Shown: one piece after another, positions 44,875-51,111 of the stretch
How the letters are laid out: the number at the start of each line of letters is the position of its first letter
Numbering within the stretch: the stretch's first letter is position 1
Source: Ancylobacter polymorphus
GTDB taxonomy: Bacteria; Pseudomonadota; Alphaproteobacteria; Rhizobiales; Xanthobacteraceae
Length of the DNA stretch: 64,000 bases
Assembly (NCBI RefSeq): GCF_022836935.1
Contig: NZ_CP083239.1
Coordinates: forward strand, 62,001 to 126,000
Reading direction: 5' to 3'
The notes under the pieces: model-generated
Told to the model about the DNA's origin: nothing
Databases searched by the model: none
The model's input: the letters and a program-made list of their open reading frames with translations, nothing else
Program-made: the position numbers and the translations under genes

Positions 44875-46326
44875 ATGCTGCGACGCCGTGACCTGCTGCT
44901 CTCCGCCCTTGCCGCCGCCAGCCTGCCCGCCCTCCCGCTGACCGCGCGCGCGCAAGCCGCCGCCGCCGCGCCGCTACCGCCCTCCGGCACGCCGCGCCTG
45001 CCGGCGGACTTCGTCTGGGGCGCCTCCACCTCGGCCTACCAGATCGAGGGCGCGGTGGCGGAAGGCGGGCGCAAGCCCTCTATCTGGGACGTGTTTTCCC
45101 ACACGCCCGGCCGCATCGCCGACGGCACGACGGGCGATGTCGCCTGCGACCACTACCACCGCTATGCCGACGACGTGACCCTGATGGGCGATCTCGGCTT
45201 CAAGGCCTATCGCTTCTCGCTCGCCTGGCCGCGGGTGACGCCCGACGGCACCGGCGCGGTGAACGCGGCCGGGCTCGACTTCTACGACCGGCTTGTCGAC
45301 AGCCTGCTGGCGCGCGGCATCGCGCCCATGGCCTGTCTCTACCACTGGGATCTGCCGCAGGCTTTGCAGGAACGCGGCGGCTGGCACAATCGCGACATGG
45401 CGAACTGGTTCGCCGACTATGCCCGCGTCGCCGTGCAGCGGCTCGGCGACCGGGTGAAGCCGTGGGCGATGCTGAACGAACCCTCTGTGCACGCCATTTT
45501 CGGCCATGGCTTCGGCAATCACGCGCCCGGCCTCACCGGCTGGGACAGCTATGTGAAGGCCCAGCACCACCAGAACCTCGCCCAGGGCACCGGCATCGCC
45601 GCCGTGCGGGGAATGCACCCCGACCTCAAGCTCGGCACGGTGCTGTCGCTGCAGCCGATCTTTCCGGCCTCCCAGGACCCGGCCGACATTGCAGCGGCCG
45701 CGCGCTTCGATGCCTGCTGGAACACGATCAATCTCGACCCGCTGTTCCATGGCCGCTACCCTGAACTGTTTGCGGACGCCTTCGCGCCGCTGGTCCAGCC
45801 GGGCGATATGGCAACAATCCGCGCCCCGCTCGATTTCCTCGGCGTGAACTATTACGGACCGTCCTATATCCGCCACGACGCCAACGCCTTTCTCGGCCAG
45901 GCGAGCTGGGGCGCGCTACCGCCGGACACGCCGCAGACGCTGCTCGGCTGGCCGATCAGCGCGCAGGGCATGGTCGAGGTGCTGGCCCGGCTGCGCGACA
46001 CCTATGGCAACCCGCCGGTGTTCATCACCGAGAACGGCGCCTGCTATGAGGACCCCGCGCCGGTGGACGGGGTAGTGGCCGACCCGGAGCGGACGGAATA
46101 TTTGCGCGCGCATCTCGTCGCCGCCGGCGAGGCGATCGCCCAGGGCTGCGCGCTCAAGGGCTATTATGTCTGGTCGCTGCTCGACAATTTCGAATGGGCG
46201 GAAGGCGAGCGCCGGCGTTTCGGCGTGGTGCGGGTGGATTTCGCCACCCAGCAGCGCACGCCCAAGCAGTCCGCCCGCTATCTCTCACGCCTGATGAAGG
46301 CGCAGGGCGGGGTTACGGCACCCTGA
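44875..46326 (+). CDS. Family 1 beta-glucosidase with Tat-like signal
   Basis: This 483-residue GH1 enzyme hydrolyses beta-glucosides, for example cellobiose. The acid/base Glu is in WAMLNEPS and the nucleophile in PPVFITENG; DFVWGASTSAYQIEGA, FKAYRFSLAWPRV and YVWSLLDNFEWAEG are family landmarks. Unusually for GH1, it starts with MLRRRDLLLSALAAASLPAL, a twin-arginine-like signal peptide ending ARAQ, so export to the periplasm is likely. It is 30 bases behind the gluconate permease gene. A cytoplasmic fate would need the signal to be nonfunctional. Confidence 0.9.
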   Translation: MLRRRDLLLSALAAASLPALPLTARAQAAAAAPLPPSGTPRLPADFVWGASTSAYQIEGAVAEGGRKPSIWDVFSHTPGRIADGTTGDVACDHYHRYADDVTLMGDLGFKAYRFSLAWPRVTPDGTGAVNAAGLDFYDRLVDSLLARGIAPMACLYHWDLPQALQERGGWHNRDMANWFADYARVAVQRLGDRVKPWAMLNEPSVHAIFGHGFGNHAPGLTGWDSYVKAQHHQNLAQGTGIAAVRGMHPDLKLGTVLSLQPIFPASQDPADIAAAARFDACWNTINLDPLFHGRYPELFADAFAPLVQPGDMATIRAPLDFLGVNYYGPSYIRHDANAFLGQASWGALPPDTPQTLLGWPISAQGMVEVLARLRDTYGNPPVFITENGACYEDPAPVDGVVADPERTEYLRAHLVAAGEAIAQGCALKGYYVWSLLDNFEWAEGERRRFGVVRVDFATQQRTPKQSARYLSRLMKAQGGVTAP

Positions 46327-46341
46327 GGTATCCGGTTAACA

Positions 46342-46372
46342 GACCGACATGCGGCCGACACATATGTCGGTC
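46342..46372. promoter_or_regulatory. Inverted repeat before the ACP gene
   Basis: GACCGACAT and ATGTCGGTC are a perfect inverted 9-mer pair with 13 bases between (46342-46350 and 46364-46372). Inside it, CCGACA-cata-TGTCGG (46355-46370) is a second perfect palindrome. The half-site CCGACA thus occurs twice in direct order 11 bases apart, and once inverted. No T-run follows, so a regulatory site for acp-KS is more likely than a terminator. Confidence 0.6.
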
Positions 46373-46463
46373 ATTTGACGGCGGGTGCCCCACGGCCCTT
46401 TCTATGTGATACCTAACCGCATGGCCGGCTCGCAGGCCGACGCACGAGACAGAGCACAGACGC

Positions 46464-46733
46464 ATGCAGACAGACGATCCCGCCGTCGCCGAAATCGTCG
46501 CCTTCATCTCCGGCGAGGTCGGCGTGGATGCGAGCCTGCTCACGCCGGACACGCCGGTGGCGGAGCTGGGCATCTCCTCGCTCGACCTGATCGAGACGAT
46601 CTTCAAGCTGGAAAGCCGTTTCGGTATCGAGATTCCCAATGACGGCCCGCTGAGCGGCAGCGAGGTCACGGTCGGCACGCTGGTCGACCATGTCGCCGAG
46701 CTGCTGGCGGCGCAGAAGGCGAAGACCGCCTGA
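46464..46733 (+). CDS. Acyl carrier protein (orphan)
   Basis: This 89-residue protein has the ACP four-helix pattern, with the phosphopantetheine Ser in LGISSLDLIETIFKLE (about residue 39) and then FGIEIPNDG. It differs from housekeeping AcpP (which carries DSLD). Its stop codon shares a base with the start of the ketosynthase, so they work together. NodF-like or secondary-lipid ACPs have this form, but the product is unknown. Confidence 0.85.
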   Translation: MQTDDPAVAEIVAFISGEVGVDASLLTPDTPVAELGISSLDLIETIFKLESRFGIEIPNDGPLSGSEVTVGTLVDHVAELLAAQKAKTA

Positions 46734-47947
46734 TGGCCGCACGCGTCGCCGTCACCGGCCTCGGCTCGCTCTCCGCGCTGGGCAATGATGTCGCCGCCCA
46801 TCTCGCCGGCCTGCGTGCCGGCACGGTGGGCATTGGCGAGACCCAGGGCCTCGATGTCTCGGCGATGAAGACGAAGATTTCCGCCGAAGTGCGCGGCTTC
46901 GTGCCGGAGGAGCATTTCGAGCCGCGCCAGCTTGGCCTGGTCGACCGCACCTCGCAATTCGCCGTGGTCGCCGCCCGGCAGGCGCTGGCGCAGGCGGGCC
47001 CGGCCTTCGAAGGCGTGGCGCGCCACCGCATCGGCGCCATCTTCGCCGCCTCGGTCGGCTTCCATGCCGTCGATGACAGCTACCGCAAGCTCTATGCCGA
47101 GGGCGCGCCGCGCCCGCACCCCTTCACCGTGCCCCGTGCCATGCCAAGCGGCCAGGTGAGCCATGTCACCATGGATCTCGGCATTCACGGCCCGGCCTTT
47201 TCCATCGCCTCGGCCTGCTCCTCCGCCGCCCATTCCATCGGCACCGCCTTCCATATGGTGCGTTCCGGCATGCTGGATGTCGCGCTGGCGGGCGGGGGCG
47301 AATCGCAGATCACCTATGGCATGCTGAAGAGCTGGGAGGCGCTGCGCGTGCTCTCCCCCGAGGCCTGCCGCCCCTTCTCCAAGGACCGCTCCGGCCTCGT
47401 CATCGGCGAGGGCGCCGGCGCCGTGGTGTTGGAGAATCTGGACCGGGCGCGGGCGCGCGGCGCCACCATCCATGCCGAGATCGTCGGCTTCGGCATGAGC
47501 GCGGACGGCATGGACATCACCGCCCCGGACATGGCGAGCGCCGCCGCCTCGATGCGCTTCGCGCTGGAGGATGCCGGGCTGGCGCCGGAGGCGATCGGCT
47601 ATGTCAGCGCCCATGGCACCGCCACGGCGCTGAACGACAAGACCGAGGCCGCCGCGCTGCGGCTGGTGTTCGGCGATCACCTCGCCCGGCTGCCGGTATC
47701 GTCGTCCAAGTCGCAATACGGCCACACCATGAACGCCTCCGGCGCGCTGGATTTCGTCACCACCGTGCTGGCCCTGCGCGAGGGTTTCCTGCCGCCCACC
47801 ATGGGCTTTCGCGAGGCCGACCCCGAATGCGACCTCGACTGCGTGCCCAACGCCGCGCGGGAGGCGGCGATCGAGGCGGCGATCTCGTCCAGCTTCGCCT
47901 TTGGCGGGCTGAATGCGGTGCTGGCGGTGAAGCGGTACGAGGGCTAG
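46733..47947 (+). CDS. Beta-ketoacyl-ACP synthase, FabF/NodE-like
   Basis: This 404-residue condensing enzyme has the KAS catalytic triad: Cys in SIASACSSAAHSIG (about residue 162), His in VSAHGTATALND, and His in KSQYGHTMNASGA. It overlaps the ACP gene by one base. The pair resembles nodF-nodE or a specialised fatty-acid elongation unit; there are no other fatty-acid genes beside it. The stop is convergent with the LysR gene, with a B-type repeat half in the gap. Confidence 0.86.
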   Translation: MAARVAVTGLGSLSALGNDVAAHLAGLRAGTVGIGETQGLDVSAMKTKISAEVRGFVPEEHFEPRQLGLVDRTSQFAVVAARQALAQAGPAFEGVARHRIGAIFAASVGFHAVDDSYRKLYAEGAPRPHPFTVPRAMPSGQVSHVTMDLGIHGPAFSIASACSSAAHSIGTAFHMVRSGMLDVALAGGGESQITYGMLKSWEALRVLSPEACRPFSKDRSGLVIGEGAGAVVLENLDRARARGATIHAEIVGFGMSADGMDITAPDMASAAASMRFALEDAGLAPEAIGYVSAHGTATALNDKTEAAALRLVFGDHLARLPVSSSKSQYGHTMNASGALDFVTTVLALREGFLPPTMGFREADPECDLDCVPNAAREAAIEAAISSSFAFGGLNAVLAVKRYEG

Positions 47948-47987
47948 GCGGCCGTTCCCGGACAGGCCGAACCTTTCCCCTCCCGTG

Positions 47988-48034
47988 CCCCGGACAAGCC
48001 GCGCCCGGCGCGGCCCCGATCCCGGACCCAGGGG
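47988..48034. repeat. B-variant repeat half
   Basis: CCCGGACAAGCCGCGCCCGG, then CCCCGATCCCGGACCCAGGG, corresponds to one arm of the palindrome at 50678-50782, in the reverse orientation. It lies between the ketosynthase and LysR stops. It is a partial relic of that repeat, not a full palindrome. Confidence 0.6.
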
Positions 48035-48164
48035 ACCGGGCGGGAACGCTCGCCGTCCCTTGCAGAGGCATGGCAGGAAGCGTTTTCCGGCGGGTCCCGG
48101 CTCGCCTTCCGCGGGCGCTGCAGGCGTCCGGGGACACCGGGCTCCATCCGGCAATGCGGCGCCC

Positions 48165-49136
48165 CTACCCCTCCACCCGGAACTCCGCCGCCAGCCCCTC
48201 CCCCACCAGCGCCGCGACCGCGCCATGCTGGGCGGCGAGGCGGGCGCGGCAGAAGGCGGCGGTCTCGCGCGGCAGGCGCCCCAATTCCTGCCGGCGGGCA
48301 ATGAGGGTGAGGTGGCGCGTCAGCCCCGGGCCGGGCAGCTTGTGGCAGGCAAAGCCATCGAGTGGCAGGCCCGCTTCCAGAAGGCAAAGCGGCGTGGTCA
48401 CGGCGAAGCCCGCCCCTTCCAGCACCGCGCTGGTGACGCCATAGGGCGTGTCGAATTCCAGCGGGCGCGGCAGGTCGAGCCGCAGGCGGCGCAGATGCCG
48501 CTCCACCTCCATGCCGGTCTTTGAACGGGCGGAGAAGCGCACCAGCGGCAGGGCGCGGGCGAGGTCCTCCAGCGCCTCCACCGAGGCAGGGACCGGCGCT
48601 GGCGCCGGCAGCAGCAGCACATAGGGCTCGGAGAGCAGCGGCCAACGTTCCAGCCCCTCGATCTCGTCCAGCGCGTCGGCACCGACGAGAAGGTCGAGCT
48701 GCCGGGTGAGCAGCGCCCCGGCATGCGAGGCGGTGAGGCCCGACAGCAGCGACACCTGTTCCGCCTTCTCCCCCAGCGCGCGGGCAAGCGGCGCCATCAG
48801 CGCCCGCGCCAGCGAATCCACCAGCCCGGCGCGCAGCAGCGGCAGGCGGGCATGCTCGGCCTCGCGCAGCAGCGGGGCGATCTGGCGCGCTTCGGAAACC
48901 AGCGCGCTCGCCCGCTGGCGCAGTGCCCCGCCGGCGGCGGTGAGGCCGAGCGGGCGGGCGGTGCGGTCGAACAAAGCGATGCCGATGCGCCGTTCGAGAT
49001 CGGCCACCGCCTGCGAAATGGCGGGCTGGGTCAGCCCAAGCCGCCGCGCCGCCTGCGCCATGGTGCCGGCGTCACAGACCGCGAGGAAGATTTCCAGCGC
49101 CCGCAGATCGAAGGGCAGCGTGTCGGCGGGGGGCAT
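48165..49136 (-). CDS. LysR-family regulator next to the sox cluster
   Basis: This 323-residue regulator has the LysR helix-turn-helix (FDLRALEIFLAVCDAGTMAQ, then LGLTQPAISQAVADLERR) and an effector domain of the usual length. It is divergent from the sarcosine-oxidase-type operon across 246 bases that contain a perfect T-N11-A box. It probably regulates that operon and itself; the inducer could be sarcosine, N-methylglutamate or methylamine. Confidence 0.86.
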   Translation of the reverse strand: MPPADTLPFDLRALEIFLAVCDAGTMAQAARRLGLTQPAISQAVADLERRIGIALFDRTARPLGLTAAGGALRQRASALVSEARQIAPLLREAEHARLPLLRAGLVDSLARALMAPLARALGEKAEQVSLLSGLTASHAGALLTRQLDLLVGADALDEIEGLERWPLLSEPYVLLLPAPAPVPASVEALEDLARALPLVRFSARSKTGMEVERHLRRLRLDLPRPLEFDTPYGVTSAVLEGAGFAVTTPLCLLEAGLPLDGFACHKLPGPGLTRHLTLIARRQELGRLPRETAAFCRARLAAQHGAVAALVGEGLAAEFRVEG

Positions 49137-49155
49137 GGGGCGGTCTTTCGTGTCT

Positions 49156-49268
49156 CGCCGTCATCCTGAGGTGCCCGGCGCGAGCCGGGCCTCGAAGGAG
49201 GCTCGCCACGGCGCGCCTGGAAACCCATCCTTCGAGGGTGGCTTCGCTCGCGCCTCGGGATGACGGCG
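49156..49268. repeat. C-type palindromic repeat
   Basis: CGCCGTCATCCTGAGG at the left and CCTCGGGATGACGGCG at the right form the outer stem of a third repeat kind (113 bases). GGCCTCGAAGGAGGC and CATCCTTCGAGGG make an inner stem. This pattern is frequent in Rhizobiales genomes. It separates lysR from the sox operon promoter. Confidence 0.8.
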
Positions 49269-49282
49269 TCTTCGGGGCTCTC

Positions 49283-49299
49283 TATAACCAAAACTTATA
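49283..49299. promoter_or_regulatory. LysR-type T-N11-A box
   Basis: TATAA-ccaaaac-TTATA is a perfect 5-bp inverted repeat; its T49285 and A49297 give a standard T-N11-A spacing. It lies between the LysR gene and the sox operon, in the only AT-rich patch of the gap. Confidence 0.6.
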
Positions 49300-49382
49300 T
49301 TATCACCGGATCGGCGTTGATCTATAGGTTTTTACCGTGTCCGGCAGCGAACCTCGCCGCGAGCCCCGAACGAGCCCCGCCC

Positions 49383-50633
49383 ATGCGCTATTCCGTGTTT
49401 TCCCTGCTCGCCAATGCCCTGAACGGCCAGAAGGGCTGGACCCCGGCCTGGCGCGAGGCGGCGCCGAAGCCGGCCTATGACGTCATCATCGTCGGCGGCG
49501 GCGGGCATGGGCTGGCCACCGCCTATTACCTCGCCAAGGTACACGGCATCCGCAATGTCGCGGTGCTGGAAAAGGGCGTCATCGGCTCCGGCAATGCCGG
49601 GCGCAACACCACCATCATCCGCTCCAACTATCTGCTGCCCGGCAACGAGCCGTTCTACGAATGGTCGATGAAGCTGTGGGAAGGGCTGGAGCAGGAACTG
49701 AACTACAACGCAATGGTGAGCCAGCGCGGCATTCTCAACCTGTTCCACTCCGACGCCCAGCGCGACGCCTATGCGCGGCGCGGCAATGCCATGCGCCTCG
49801 CGGGTGTCGATTCCGCGCTACTGGACAAGGCGCAGGTGCGGGCCATGTACCCGTTCCTCGATTTCGACAATGCGCGCTTTCCCATTCAGGGCGGGCTGCT
49901 GCAGGCCCGCGCCGGCACCGCCCGCCACGATGCGGTGGTGTGGGGCTATGCCCGCGCCGCCGACCGTCTTGGCGTCGACATCGTGCAGAATTGCGAAGTG
50001 ACGGGGTTCATCCGCGAGGGCGACGCCATCGTCGGGGTGGAGACCACGCGCGGGCCGGTGCGGGCGGGCAAGGTGGGGGTAGCGGTGGCGGGTTCGTCCT
50101 CGCGCGTCGCCGGCATGGCCGGGCTGCGGCTGCCGATCGAGAGCCATGTGCTGCAGGCCTTCGTCTCCGAGGGGCTGAAGCCGCTGGTCGACGGCGTCAT
50201 CACCTTCGGCGCCGGGCATTTCTACATCTCGCAATCCGACAAGGGCGGCCTCGTCTTCGGCGGCGATATTGACGGCTACAATTCCTACGCCCAGCGCGGC
50301 AATCTCCCCGTGATCGAGGATGTGTGCGAGGGCGGCATGGCCTTGATGCCGCGCATTGGGCGGCTGCGGCTGCTGCGCCACTGGGGCGGCATCATGGACA
50401 TGTCGATGGACGGATCGCCGATCATCGACCGCACGCCCGTGCCGGGGCTCTTCCTCAATGCCGGCTGGTGCTATGGCGGCTTCAAGGCAACCCCGGCCTC
50501 CGGCTGGTGCTTCGCCCATCTGCTGGCGAAGGGGGAGCCGCACGAAACCGCTGGCGCTTTCCGGCTCGACCGCTTCCGTACCGGCCATCTCATCGACGAG
50601 AAGGGAGTCGGCGCGCAGCCGAACCTGCATTGA
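49383..50633 (+). CDS. soxB: Sarcosine oxidase beta-type subunit (SoxB or N-methylglutamate dehydrogenase MgdA)
   Basis: This 416-residue subunit of the heterotetrameric oxidase holds the substrate site. The FAD fold is VIIVGGGGHGLATAYYLAKVHGI; GNAGRNTTIIRSNYLL and LQARAGTARHDAVVWGY follow, the latter with the His expected to bind FMN covalently. GGIMDMSMDGSPIID and GWCYGGFKATPASGWCF close the protein. The ATG at 49383 starts an N-terminus characteristic of the family. Whether the substrate is sarcosine or N-methylglutamate is open: the mgs and gmaS-like genes at the window end favour N-methylglutamate. Confidence 0.9.
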   Translation: MRYSVFSLLANALNGQKGWTPAWREAAPKPAYDVIIVGGGGHGLATAYYLAKVHGIRNVAVLEKGVIGSGNAGRNTTIIRSNYLLPGNEPFYEWSMKLWEGLEQELNYNAMVSQRGILNLFHSDAQRDAYARRGNAMRLAGVDSALLDKAQVRAMYPFLDFDNARFPIQGGLLQARAGTARHDAVVWGYARAADRLGVDIVQNCEVTGFIREGDAIVGVETTRGPVRAGKVGVAVAGSSSRVAGMAGLRLPIESHVLQAFVSEGLKPLVDGVITFGAGHFYISQSDKGGLVFGGDIDGYNSYAQRGNLPVIEDVCEGGMALMPRIGRLRLLRHWGGIMDMSMDGSPIIDRTPVPGLFLNAGWCYGGFKATPASGWCFAHLLAKGEPHETAGAFRLDRFRTGHLIDEKGVGAQPNLH

Positions 50634-50677
50634 TGGTGAGGTCTGTTGAAATGAAGCCGCCTGCGGCGGCGTTTCTC

Positions 50678-50782
50678 CTGGGTCCCGGATCGGCACTGCG
50701 CTTCGCGCAGCTTGTCCGGGAAACAGCGGCTTCGTGTCCCGTACAAGCGAAGGCGCAGCCCGAGCGCCGATCCGGGACCCAG
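50678..50782. repeat. B-variant palindromic repeat inside the sox operon
   Basis: The outer arms CTGGGTCCCGGATCGGC (50678-50694) and its exact complement (50766-50782) are a perfect 17-bp inverted repeat. Inner GCGCAGCTTGTCCGGG and CCCGTACAAGCGAAGGCGC also pair. It lies between soxB and soxD, where the other junctions are overlapping. Confidence 0.85.
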
Positions 50783-50838
50783 CGCAAAAACCCGCGCAGC
50801 GCCCAAATCCCTGTCGCCTTGTCGGAAGGTGCCGCCTG

Positions 50839-51111
50839 ATGCGTATCCCCTGCCCCTATTGCGGCGCGCGCGACGCCCATGAGTTCGCCTATCTCGGCGA
50901 TGCGACGCTGACACGGCCCGATCCAGCCGCGCCGGACGCGGAACAGGCCTTTCACGACTATGTCTATCAGCGCGACAACCCGGCCGGGGCGCATGAGGAG
51001 TGGTGGTACCACGCCAGTGGCTGCCGCCAGTGGCTGCGCGTCGCCCGCGACACCCGCACCCACGCCATATCGGGCGCGGTCGCCGCGCGGGCGACGGGAG
51101 AGCCGGCATGA
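50839..51111 (+). CDS. soxD: Sarcosine oxidase delta-type subunit
   Basis: This 90-residue subunit has the zinc-binding pattern (CPYCG at the start and WYHASGC later), with FHDYVYQRDNPAGAHEEWWYH typical of SoxD. The ATG at 50839 was chosen because it begins directly at MRIPCPYCG. Its stop overlaps the alpha-subunit ATG by 4 bases, so expression is tightly linked. Confidence 0.92.
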   Translation: MRIPCPYCGARDAHEFAYLGDATLTRPDPAAPDAEQAFHDYVYQRDNPAGAHEEWWYHASGCRQWLRVARDTRTHAISGAVAARATGEPA

